Position numbers and translations under genes: made by a program. This document shows, one piece after another, positions 23,765 through 34,542 of a stretch of 64,000 bases of DNA. Numbering within the stretch: position 1 is the stretch's first letter; every line of letters starts with the position of its first letter. The DNA comes from Hevea brasiliensis (taxonomy: Eukaryota; Streptophyta; Magnoliopsida; Malpighiales; Euphorbiaceae): the NCBI RefSeq assembly GCF_030052815.1, contig NC_079496.1, positions 82,573,652 through 82,637,651 on the forward strand, in the 5' to 3' direction. The notes under the pieces are model-generated. The model was not told the origin of the DNA and did no database searches. It worked only from the letters and a program-made list of their open reading frames with translations.

Positions 23765-25890
23765 ACATATGGGATAGATTTCATCACTTGGAAAACCTCA
23801 TTTTCTTCATTTCAATTCCATGGCCGAATGGTCCTTTTCCCAAATCTCCATGGCCACACCATGTAAGAGCTCCATCTTCTCCATGATCAAGCCATTATTT
23901 CTTCAAGCTCCCTTCAAAAAAAATGGTCCTTACATCATGGGTAACACATAGGCAGTAAAAAGAAGAAGTTTGAGTGAGGTTTTACAAAGCTCAAAATAAG
24001 GTTAGTGCTAATTTCCCTTCCTTCCTTAATTAATCTTTAATTTAAGGTTGTGATGAGTGTAATTGTCGAAAAATTTAAAGAAAAAGATGAGTATTTGATG
24101 GAGCATGAATTTGACAGCCATGGAAATTAAGGGATTTTGATTTATTTTGATATGTAATGGATGGGTAATGATTTTGATTGAAGTAATTAGATGTTTGAGC
24201 AAATTGATTTTATGTGTGAGTTGAGATTGGGAATTTGAATTAGGTTCTTGAAGGAAGTATTGAAGATTTGTATATTTGTCAAGTTGGCAGCCTTATATTC
24301 TTTGATAATTTGATGAATTTACTATTTATAATGATTGTTAATGATGTTGTTTAAGTGATTATAAGTATTAGACCTTAATGGCTTATGTGTGCTTAAAGTT
24401 ATTAACTTGAATTAAGTGTTGAAACAATTATTGAAGACCTTGGTGAAAGTATGGAATTTGACAGCCATGAAGAACTAAGAAGAGTGTGAAATTTCATGAA
24501 TTAAATTGGTAAATTATGGTATTGATGATTGATGGAAGTGTATGGCAAAATTTTAGATGAAATTTCATGTAATTGTTAGGTACATTAAAAATGTATTTTA
24601 TGTTGATTGTGGACTTTGTGAATTAGGATTGTTAGTGTACATTGAGGACTTGTAGATACTGCTCCAGTTAACCATAATGAGATGTGATGAGTGATGTTAG
24701 TACCTTATGAATCCAGAATTTAAGTATGGGAAGTTAAAGTATAGTAAATTGAATGTGTATTGGTTGTGTAATTGAGGAATGGTATAAGGGCAGTATACAT
24801 TTGAGCTTATAAACCTAAATATGTGACCCTAATTGGTATGAGGCCAATTGGAGGCAAAATTAAACATATAATGAACCAACTTTCATGTAGAAGCCTTACC
24901 AAAAATCTGTCTAGAAAGTGACTCAAAAAGTGACCAAATCCAGATTGCCATTAGTGAACCCAGAATTTTTGACCATATGAACAGTAGTCAATCAAATGAC
25001 CATAACTCACTGTAGACAGGTCCAAATGACCTGAAATTTATACCATTGGAAAGCTTAGACATAGGGCTACAACTTTGGTGAAGATCACAGAATCCAAAAA
25101 TGCCATTTACTAAGTCAAATAGCTTGCACAATTTGAGGTATCAAAACTGTCCAGAACCATTGCAACCCAAAATTTGATCATATGAACAATAGTCACTCAT
25201 TTGACCATAACTCACTCAAAATAGGTCTAAATGATCTAAAATTTATATCAATGGAAAGATTAGACATAGAGCTACAACTCTTATAAGGACACCAAAGCCT
25301 AGAAATGACCAGAACCAAGTCAAATTGCTTGCCCAAGTTAGGGTACTAAATCTGCCAGAATGGAATTTGACCTAAAAAAATGACCTAAACTTGCATTGAA
25401 AATACAATCTGTCCAGCTTTAGTAAATTGACCATATCTTGGTTTAAACAACTCAGAATGACCTGAAATCTATGCCAAAAGTTCAATAAGACATAGAGCTA
25501 CAAATTTGTTTCTTTGACCAGAAGCTAAAAATTAATGGAAACAGGACATTTAACTAGACCAATCTAGCACACTAAAATTGAAAAATTGACAATAATATGT
25601 AATGAAGCCTAGAAATAATTTGGCAATAAATGCTAACTTGTGAGAATTGTAAATTGCACTATACTGGCAGCATATTGAAATGCAAATTGTGACATGTTGA
25701 TATTAGAATCAACTTATCCATGATGTATAAAAAGGTCAACATGTTCATTGACCGGTGAAAGGCATAATGACATATAAACCCTAAAAATAAAGAATTAAAT
25801 ATGTAATCTTGTAATATGCCCTAGTTTTCCTAGTTGACTAGTTTGGATAGATTGGCATGCCAATAGGTACTGACAGCTGTACGGATTTTA

Positions 25891-25962
25891 ATAGCCTATG
25901 GCTATACGGATTATGTTTTTAATAGCCTATGGCTATACGGATTTTTAATAGCCTATGGCTAT
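25891..25962. repeat. Triplicated hairpin unit in the LTR of C
   Basis: ATAGCCTATGGCTAT occurs three times (25891-25905, 25922-25936, 25948-25962). Each copy is a stem of six with a three-base loop, separated by AT-rich spacers. Confidence 0.9.
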
Positions 25963-26490
25963 ATGGATTATATTATGATACTCGGCTTATTGCCTTACTG
26001 ATTGATTATATGACTTTTTAGCCACACTGTTTGCACACCAGGAAACATTTTGTGACCGATGGTGTGACGGCCCGAGGTACTAGGTACCCAGTGCTATTTT
26101 AACAGTTTATCCAGCCTGGTCAGTGTATAGGCTACACGGACAGTCAATTAAAACATTATTCAATCCAGGCAGTTAAGTTAAGTATAATGAAATTTTAGTA
26201 CAATTAAATTAAGTATTGAATGAAATGAGTAAAAGAGATTATCAATAGAAACATAACAAAAATATAATTTGCAGAACCGTAGAGACTTAAAATATATTAT
26301 AGTTAGAATAATTTGTATACTAGGTATTATTACTGAAAAGTTATAACTTAGTACTTCCAAAGAAGATCAAACTAGTATATAAGATAGTTAATACTAGAAA
26401 TACCATACCAAAATTAAATTGATTCCTGAGTATCCAAATTATAATTTATTTCTTTCTTTATTTGTATATATTATTTCATTGTTGTATTAT

Positions 26491-26515
26491 TGCACCACTA
26501 AGCAGAAATGCTTAG
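26491..26515 (+). promoter_or_regulatory. Conserved LTR hairpin, 5' LTR of element C
   Basis: TGCACCA is followed by CTAAGCA/TGCTTAG arms (26498-26515) and, 26 nt on, a pyrimidine-rich stretch ending CGCGCAG|GT. A second copy is at 29077-29101 in the 3' LTR. Confidence 0.55.
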
Positions 26516-27054
26516 CACGATGGACTTATTTCCTCGCGCAGGTACTGAAGGTAAAACCAGTAGACAGTTGACTGAGATTTTTGGAGTCCAGATCTGCAGA
26601 AGTATCAGAAGAGTTCAAGGTTTTTACCTCCTCAGCAATGCATGTAGATAGGGCTCACATTAAGCATGTAATGTATTTTCTATATTTTAATTATTTCTTA
26701 TATTGTAATTCAAATTAAGAAATTGCATTAAGTAAGTTTGTGATGTAATTAATTTGTATAATATGTAGACTATGAACTTATGTAATTAGTTGACAAACTA
26801 TGTTATTTAATGGAATTGAACATCTTGATATATGAGTTGATTCTGAATATGAAGGAGATTGAAATTGTGAATATGGAAAATATGTGATATTTACTACACT
26901 AGTCAGATTTAATAAACAATGTTAGTGCCTAAACCATTTTTGAATAAATATATCAAGAACTGTAATGAAATCAGATAAGATCAGGTGCTCCGGCACACTG
27001 TGTGGCACGCCTTGCTTGGCTACACTGTAGACGGGTGAGGAGTATTACATTTAA

Positions 27055-27066
27055 TGGTATCAGAGC
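27055..27066 (+). other. Primer-binding site of element C (initiator tRNA-Met)
   Basis: TGGTATCAGAGC, five bases after the LTR end, with no mismatch to the PBS of elements A, N1 and N2. Confidence 0.93.
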
Positions 27067-27191
27067 ACGGTTTAGGCGTTCCTAGGCAAAGATAAGTAGA
27101 AAGAACTAGTGTGCATACATGCATTGCATTCATAAGAGTTGAGGTGACACTAATGCAGATCTATTTACTTTTGATTATTCAAGGTTAAGAT

Positions 27192-27299
27192 ATGGACTCA
27201 AAGTCACAGAGGGCATTAGAGAAAGAAGCAGAGAGCTGTAATGCTACTGGGAGTGATATGGGAAATAATGATGGAAGATTGAACAAAATTATGAGATAA
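27192..27299 (+). pseudogene. gag: gag N-terminal remnant of element C (35 codons)
   Basis: ATG 27192 opens a 35-codon frame ending in TAA (27297-27299). It starts MDSKSQRALEKEAES, a clear relative of element A's Gag start (MDPTSQRAVEEEVES), followed by a Thr-Gly-Ser-Asp-Met-Gly stretch like A's Glu-Thr-Gly-Gly-Met-Gly. The rest of Gag and all of Pol are absent: about 66 bp later the polypurine tract and 3' LTR begin. It is too short to be a functional Gag. It shows that C arose by internal deletion from an autonomous Tekay-type element. The frame is not interrupted before its stop. Confidence 0.85.
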
Positions 27300-27351
27300 T
27301 GATTGTTTTAGTTATTTGAATCCGATGAATTTCAAGGATGAAATTCCTTTT

Positions 27352-27365
27352 TAGAGGGGAAGAGT
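27352..27365 (+). other. Polypurine tract of element C
   Basis: A purine run (AGAGGGGAAGAG) directly before the 3' LTR start TGTAAAATCC, which is the expected plus-strand primer position. Confidence 0.85.
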
Positions 27366-29635
27366 TGTAAAATCCTCACTTTACGTAGTCCGTATGTCTC
27401 ACTATTCCGACGGCTAATGTCTACCCCAAAAAGTTAAAATGTCTGGAACTACACCTAATTGACAGTAAGGAAGTATAAAATAATGAAATATGTGATGAAA
27501 AAAATTAAGGAAAAATAGAAGAGATAAAATGTGACTAAGTTAAAATGAGCTGAACCCGTAGTGATGGGTGACCGTATCAGAAAGTTACGGCGAAGATCAT
27601 TGACTAGCCCTAGACCGCAGGGAACCCCGGGAAATATTTTTGGGATCGAATTAAAGGTCTACTGAGGTGTAATTGACATTGAAAATATCAAAGAAAAATT
27701 AATAAGTTAGTATAAATGAAAAACAAAAATTAAAGAAATTGGCAGGTCAAAGACCTATTCGGTAGCACAGAAAAATTCGAAGTATAACCCGAAAAGGGGC
27801 ATTTTAGTCAATTAACGCCTCAAGTTGACTTTTGACCTCAATGTCCATTAAAAATAAGTGATATTAAAAATTAGAAAAAGCTACGAAAATAAAAAATTTT
27901 ACACATAATGTGATTAAAGGAATTATGGGGGATTAATTGAAATATTAATAAGTTTAATTATTGTAACATTAAACTATACTTAGTGGAGTATATTATATCA
28001 ATTAACCTAAAGTTAGTGGACCACTATATAAGTACATATGGGACAGATTTCATCACTTGGAAAACCTCATTTTCTTCATTTCAATTCCATGGCCGAATGG
28101 TCCTTCTCCCAAACCTCCATGGCCGCACCATATAAGAGCTCCATCTTCTCCATGATCAAGCCATTATTTCTTCAAGCTCCCTCCATGAAAAATGATCCTT
28201 ACATCATGGGCAACACATAGGCAGCAAAAAGAAGAAGTTTGAGTGAGGTTTTACAAAGCTCAAAATAAGGTTAGTGCTAATTTCCCTTCCTTCCTTAATT
28301 AATCTTTGATTTAAGGTTGTGATGAGTGTAATTGTTGAAAATTTTGAAGAAAAAGATGAGTATTTGATGGAGCATGAGTTTGGCAGCCATGGAAATTAAG
28401 GGATTTTAATGTATTTTGATATGTAATGGATGGGTAATGATTTTGATTGAAGTAATTAGATGTTTGAGCAAATTGATTTTATGTGTAAGTTGAGATTGGG
28501 AATTTGAATTAGGTTCTTGAAGGAAGTATTGAAGATTTGTATATTTGTCAAGTTGGCAGCCTTATATTCTTTGATAATTTGATGAATTTACTATTTATAA
28601 TGATTGTTAGTGATGTTGTTTAAGTGATTATAAGTATTAGACCTTAATGGCTTATGTGTGCTTGAAGTTATTAACTTGAATTAAGTGTTGAAACAATTAT
28701 TGAAGACCTTGGGGAAAGTATGGAATTCGGCAGCCATGAAGAACTAAGAAGAGTGTGAAATTTCATGAATTAAATTGGTAAATTATGGTATTAATGATTG
28801 ATGGAAGTGTATGGTAAAATATTAGATGAAATTTCCTGTAATTGTTTGGTATATTAAAAATGTATTTTATGTTGATTGTGGACTTTGTGAATTAGGATTG
28901 TAAGTGTACATTGAGGACTTGTAGATACTGCTCCAATTAACCATAATGAGATGTGATGAGTGATGTTAGTACCTTATGAATCCAAAATCCATAATGAGAT
29001 TGTGTACATTGAGGACTTGTAGATACTACTCCAATTTCTTTCTTTATTTGTATATATTATTTCATTATTGTATTATTGCACCACTAAGCAGAAATGCTTA
29101 GCGTGATAGAATTGTTTCCTCACGCAGGTACTGAAGGTAAAACCAGTAGACAGTTGACTGAGATTTTTGGAGTCCAGATCTGCAAAAGTGTTAGAAGAGT
29201 TCAAGGTTGTCATCTCCTCAGCAATGCATGTAGATAGGGCTCACATTAAGCATATAATGTATTTTCTATATTTTAATTATTTCTTATATTGCAACTCAAA
29301 TTAAGAAATTGCATTGAGTAAGTTTGTGATGTAATTTATTTGTATAATATGTAGACTGTGAACTTATGTAATTAGTTGACAAACTATGTTACTTAATGGA
29401 ATTGAACATCTTGATATATGAGTTGATTCTGAATATGAATGAGATTGAAATTGTAAATATGGAAAATATGTGATATTTACTACACTTGTCAGATTTAATA
29501 AACAACGTTCATGCCTAAACCATTTTTGAATAAATATATCAAGAACTGTAATGAAATCAGATAAGATCAGGTGTTCCAGCACACCGTGTGGCACGCCTTG
29601 CTCGGCTACACTGTAAATAGGTGAGGGATGTTACA
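27366..29635 (+). repeat. 3' LTR of element C, with internal deletion
   Basis: It starts TGTAAAATCCTC and ends GGATGTTACA, 2270 bp. It matches the 5' LTR except that about 1.7 kb (5' LTR about 24730-26446) is replaced by a filler of about 45 bp (28988-29033). It retains TATA 28025-28032, donor 28270, hairpin 29077-29101 and acceptor AG 29126-29127. Confidence 0.93.
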
Positions 29636-30362
29636 CATGTCAAAAGTACATTCATACAGTTACATACACATCAAAAATAAATTTACAAGGGTATAATCTA
29701 TATACCCGGTGAAGATCCAAAATACTGGTCACTTCGACTCACAAACAGCCTACTCCGCTGCTTTATCTACCTCTTTACTTGCGACCACAATAAACAGTTA
29801 TCGTTGAGCCAAAAGCTCAGTGGTGCACAATATAAAGAAAAATGATAATTTAAACAATAAATAAATCACAATTAAATCAATTCAGGTGTTGATTCATAAA
29901 ATCATGCTCAATTTCAAAAGGCAGAAAATTTCTTAAAGAAATCCAATTTCATTTCACAATTCCCCAATTAATGGTTTTAATAAATCACACAGCTTTATCA
30001 TGACACTAATGTTCAATTCATCCCAATAGCTAAAGGCTAATGAGGAATACTATAGCTAGCTAGCAAAATATATGAGTACTCATTCTATTCGTCTTCAACA
30101 GGCACACACCTCAACACTTCAGCCAGAGAGAGAATTCAAAACTAATTCATCTCACTAGGCAAGCTAGTGAGGAATTTAATCACATAATCAAGATTACTAT
30201 GGTTTCAAACTATTTTACAATTTCCAAGTATCAAAACATTCACCAATTTTGCATATAAATAAATTTCTCAACATTAAATCAAATTAAAATATCAATCAAA
30301 ATTCAACAAGAATTTAGTTATTGTGCACAAACCTTGTATGAGTTGCCTCTAGGCCTTGACTT
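29636..30362 (-). repeat. LTR D (family II), continuation
   Basis: It resumes after C with the CATGT target-site copy and follows family II LTR order: the ATACCCGGTGAAGA segment, a GAGC/GCTC version of the hairpin (29804-29820) with TGGTGCA, and the GGCACACACCTCAACACTTC segment. Element H interrupts it at 30363; the remainder lies outside the window. Confidence 0.85.
29804..29827 (-). promoter_or_regulatory. Conserved LTR hairpin, LTR D
   Basis: TTGAGC and GCTCAG arms (one wobble) around CCAAAA-type loop, followed by TGGTGCA. The GAGC/GCTC arms differ from GAGT/ACTC in other family II LTRs at both sides of the pair. The acceptor equivalent here is degenerate (TCGCAAG). Confidence 0.45.
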
Positions 30363-33300
30363 TGTCACATCTTACCCCTCTGTAAGGCATAACATGATCC
30401 CGTAGAATACGTAATAAACTATCGAACTTCACCTACCGATAATTCATTAAGTACACTACAAGGGATTTTAAAACCATTTTCTTACATTTTGGAAGTAGTG
30501 AGCGTTTTGGTAAGAATTAAAATCATTTAATTGAAGTTTCAAAACTAGTTAAAACTTTTGCCCATTTTACTTTTTTGCAAATTTTATATAAATTTCGACA
30601 GAGTGCCGTCTATATTTTGAGAAAACAGTTCTTCAAATACCTGAGAAAAACACTTCTAATAAATTTTTCCACAACTCCTAACCCAAATCAACTCAAAATT
30701 CTCAAATCAAACCACTTTAAAATAATTTCACAGTTTAATCCAAGTTTGTCATCTCAAAATATTTCATCATTTCATTCAATAAAGCTAATTTATATTCGTA
30801 AGTTTAATTTACAGATATAAAATACAAAAATAATATTATTATAATTTATTATACAACTGCTCAACTTTACATTGATATATAAAATATTACAAAATTTACA
30901 TCAATTAACTACAAGGGTATAAATAAATACCCGTACAAAAGTGATCAAAGAAGTTCTTGCCAATCCAGCAGCTCACTCTGCTGCTTTTTCCTTGTCCTTA
31001 TCTGCGACAGCAAAATAAGCTATCGCTGAGTATAAAAATATTCAGTGGTGCACAATAAAAATTGAAATGCAATACATAAAACATTCCTTGACAAATTTAC
31101 AATTTGAATATTTCATAATCACATTTCACAATTTATCAAAACTCATTATAGCACAATTTTGGTCAAATAATTTAATAAACACAGTGTTTCCAATTCATAC
31201 ACAACTTAAGCCATGACACAGAATTTCTGATCAATGCCGTGTTGTACACCACGATAAAGCAATCTACAACCCCACTAACCGAAATCAATGAGGGAGGTGG
31301 CTAGCTAGCTAATGAGTACTCATCCGATCTACAACCTCAACTGGTAAACCAAAGAGGGAGGAAAATAATCGATCTCAACCCTATAAATGGAGGAGAAATT
31401 ATAAGGCACTGTCATGCTAAGTGTGAATCAGAAATCCATTTCAAACATTTTATTCAGATATTGCATACAAAAATCAAATCAATTTCCAAAGTTACAATTT
31501 CATCACAAAGTGGCAACACAAAAGTTCTTAAACTCATAATGCGTACTAAATCAATTTTTCAAGGATAAAATGTTGAAATAGGGTTTATTGTGCACAAACC
31601 TGACGTGAGTCGCCTCTAGGCCCTGACTCAGTCTCTCAGATTTTTCGAGTCTTTTTCAGCTGAAACACAAAATTTATAGTATCTCGGTATCTTTACTTCA
31701 TAACAATTCCAATAACTAATTCTAATGCTTAAACTTACATTCTTGTAAATTTCATGTTGAGGTTACTATTCATGGTACTATTCAAGTCATTTTGTTGACT
31801 TTCTAAGGCTTAATAGGTATGGGAACTCCAACTTCACCCACATACCATATTTTGGTCACCAATTTTTTTGGTTTTGGTTGTTTTCTCAAAACTTAGGTCT
31901 TTTAGGCAAAATTACAAATTTTCAGTTTTAGCATCTTATGTTGCACTGTTCCATTGGTCATTTTGCTGTTAGAATTGGGCTAAGTTTTCTTCATATAAAT
32001 TGTCCGTTAATGTCTTAAATTATTCTCCTTTTTGAATCACTCCATTTGGAGTTTTGTAGCTCAAGTTATAGCCATTTGAATCATAGCTGCAGGATTGGAC
32101 TTAACCCAGATTTCTGGGCACCAAACTGGTTCTGGCAGTTTTAGGTCACCAATTTTGGGCGGCTAAATGACTGGGTTAAGGGCATAATTTGGGTTTGTTT
32201 TCTTCATGAAAGTTTTAGGTCTATATCTCAAATTTCCACTGGTAAAATTTCAGGTTATTTAGACCTGCTTAGCACAAGTTATGGCCAAATGAATAAATAC
32301 TATTCATTTAGTCATTTTTGTACAGGTCAGAATGCCTAATCCGGATTTGGTCAATTTGTTCACTAGGTTTTGGTCACTTTTTGGGCATGATTCCTGAATG
32401 AAAAATGTTCCATTTTGTGTTTATTTTCATTCCCAATTGGTCTCATACCAATTGGACTTGTAAATTTTCAGTTTTGGTCCCTCAAAGGGACCTTGGTCCT
32501 GCTGCCTGTAGCATGACCCTAAACAATCCGAATTTGCAATTGGTTCCAACACTTCTAACATACTCCAACTGGTCACAAATGACTATTTCTCACCTCCAAC
32601 CAAGTCCAACACACCATTTAATACATTCCCACATTTTTGTCTCTAAAACCCTCGATGCTAAAACCCTAGTTCATACCATTGATCAATTCCTTAATCAAAT
32701 CATTACACTAATCACATATTCAACCTTATTTAAGCTCTAATTCATGTTTAGTTTAACTAAACACTATAAAATCCAACACCCTATCAAGCTGGCAGAATTC
32801 ACATATGGTCCCTCAACAAAAATTTTCTTTTCATTTAAAGTTTATTTCCAAGTCCAATAAGTTAAAAATGTAAGAATCAAACTAAAAGTGTTAAGTTTGC
32901 TTACTAACCTTACTTTGGATTTCCAAAACTTCAACTCCCTTCTTCTTTTCTTCTTTCTTTCTTGCTCAAGCTTCTTTTCAAGACTAAAAGGCCAAGTTTA
33001 ATTAAGGGGACTATGGGATTTATGGCTAGATCAAGTGGTTCTTCAAGCTCAAAATGAGCTTTAATGGAGGAAGGTGAGGGTGAGGGAGAGAGAAGTGAGT
33101 GACGGCAATGAAGAAGATGACTTCTCTTTTTTTTTTATGTCTTTAGTCTTATGAAAGACCATAAATTATCATAAATTTAATTTTTAATTATAATATTTAT
33201 GGCATCATGCATGATGTCATCTCTTTTCACCTTTTTCATTTTTCTTTTATTTTTCTATTTATTTTTTCATTAGTTCTTTAATTTAATTTCCGATTCCAAA

Positions 33301-33775
33301 ATTTTCTTTTCTCTGATTTTTTTTATAGTTAGGTCAGGAGTTAGCTCTCAGGGTCAATTGACCAAATTGCCCCTCTTCGGTTCAACTCAGTTTGCAAATA
33401 ATTCAATATTTCTTCTGGCTCCCTGACCTAATTATTTGACTGGCTTAACAATTCTTTTTCGTGATTTTCTCTTTTCCATTGTGTTCGCAATAGTCCTAAG
33501 GTCCGCAGCGTCACATTTTAAGGTTCAAAATTTGAGTTTAAATCAACTTCGCAATCCTTTCCGAGAAGGTCACCCATCCCTGTGACTCTCGGCTCATTTA
33601 ACTTCGTATGTTCTGTTTTTCTTATTTATACTTAACTAATTAGCAATTACTAATTATTTGTGTTCAAGGCTTATCTAGTTGTCTTAAGTATGGTTCTAAT
33701 CCCCTTAATTATCTGGACTGACACCAGTCACCGGAATAGTGAAATATACCAGGCTATGCAAATAGGGGTGTTACA
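30363..33775 (-). repeat. 3' LTR of element H (family II)
   Basis: It starts TGTCACATCTTACCCC and ends GGGGTGTTACA, 3413 bp. Landmarks in element sense: donor AAG|GTTAGT at 32908, palindromic pair 32287-32309, hairpin 31026-31052 and acceptor CTGTCGCAG (AG 31003-31002). It contains no gene; frames inside are not conserved. Confidence 0.93.
31026..31052 (-). promoter_or_regulatory. Conserved LTR hairpin, 3' LTR of H
   Basis: CTGAGTAT/ATATTCAG arms (31026-31045) with one wobble, followed by TGGTGCA. The copy in H's other LTR (63587-63613) has a shorter CTGAGT-type stem and TGATGCA. Confidence 0.5.
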
Positions 33776-33790
33776 ATTCTCCCCCCCTAA
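33776..33790 (-). other. Polypurine tract of element H
   Basis: The minus strand shows a run of seven G then AGAAT before the LTR start TGTAACACC. Confidence 0.85.
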
Positions 33791-33822
33791 AAATAAATTT
33801 CGTCTCGAAATTTTACCTGGTA

Positions 33823-34542
33823 TCAATCTCTGAACAGCTGTGGGTACTGTCTTCTCATGTCCTCCTCTCGTTCCCAAATAGCTTCTTGGCCCGAATGATG
33901 GTTCCACAGCACTTTCACTAACGGAATCTGCTTGTTCCGTAGCTATTTCACCTCATAAGCCAGAATCTCTATGGGTTCTTCCTCATATGTGAGGTTTAGA
34001 TTCACTTCAATTTCTTCTATTGGTAGTATATGAGATGAGTCTGATTGATACCTCCTCAACATAGACACATGGAAAACATTATGTATCTTCTCTAACTCTG
34101 GAGGTAGTGCCAACCGATATGCCAAAGGACCCACTCTTTCCAGAACCTCATATGGCCCATTGAAATGAAGACTCAATTTACCCTCCCTACCAAATCTCAT
34201 AATCCTCTTCCAAGGGGATACCTTGAGGAATACTTTGTCACTCACTGCATATTCAATATCCCTTCTCTTCAGATCAACATAGGACTTCTGACGGTCTGAT
34301 GCAGTCTTAAGTTAGTCTCTGATCACCCTGATTTTCTCCTCAGTCTGCTGAACAATTTCGAGCCCAATCATCTTCCTTTCACCCACATCATCCTAACACA
34401 ATGGGGTTTTACATTTTTTGCCATACAAAGCTTCATATGGAGGAATCCCAATGCTTGATTGGTAGCTGTTGTTGTAAGCAAACTTAATCAAAGGCAAGTG
34501 TATGTCCCAACTGCCCTCAAACTCAATCACACAAGCCCGTAG
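33823..34542 (-). pseudogene. pol: Integrase C-terminus and chromodomain of element H
   Basis: This is the 3' end of H's pol. A 100-codon frame (34245-33943) encodes SDKVFLKVSPWKRIMRFGRE, the GPYEVLERVG (GPY/F) motif, LRRYQSDSSHILP and the start of the chromodomain. A stop after the LAYEVK segment interrupts it, and the remaining chromodomain codons up to about 33823 are still recognisable (VLWNHHSGQEA type). Upstream toward 34542 the core motif [10 protein letters not shown] is visible. The gene is cut at 34542/34543 by N1, whose target duplication CGTAG is at 34538-34542. Its continuation is 46688-46765 and then 58872 onward. Confidence 0.87.

Larger units (their letters stand above)
23480..27049 (+). 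repeat. 5' LTR of element C, second part
   Basis: It resumes with the F target-site copy and ends GTATTACA just before the PBS. It has TATA box 23757-23764, donor AAG|GTTAGT at 24001, three modules of about 205-225 bp each with a GACATAGRGCTACAA core (25058, 25263, 25489), palindrome 25852-25863, a triplicated hairpin unit (25891-25962), hairpin 26491-26515 and acceptor CGCGCAG|GT (AG 26540-26541). About 1.7 kb of this is missing from the 3' LTR. It contains no gene. Confidence 0.9.
15419..29635 (+). mobile_element. Element C: LTR retrotransposon with almost all of gag-pol deleted, carrying nested solo LTRs
   Basis: Order: 5' LTR (15419-15805 and 23480-27049, split by solo LTR F), PBS (27055-27066), a 316-bp internal region with a gag start and polypurine tract, and 3' LTR (27366-29635). 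Flanking 5-mers are CATAT (15414-15418) and CATGT (29636-29640), a target duplication with one transition. C sits inside LTR D, whose halves resume on both sides. It has no protease, RT or integrase and could move only with proteins supplied by other elements. Confidence 0.9.

Noticed and set aside
28038..28220. 60-codon frame just after the TATA box in C's 3' LTR
   Set aside because: The same place in C's 5' LTR (about 23780) has a stop as its third codon, so there is no sign of selection on the protein.
28980..29040. Intron loss by reverse transcription in C's 3' LTR
   Set aside because: The missing segment does not start or end at the predicted splice sites and has a templated filler, so it is a repair deletion.
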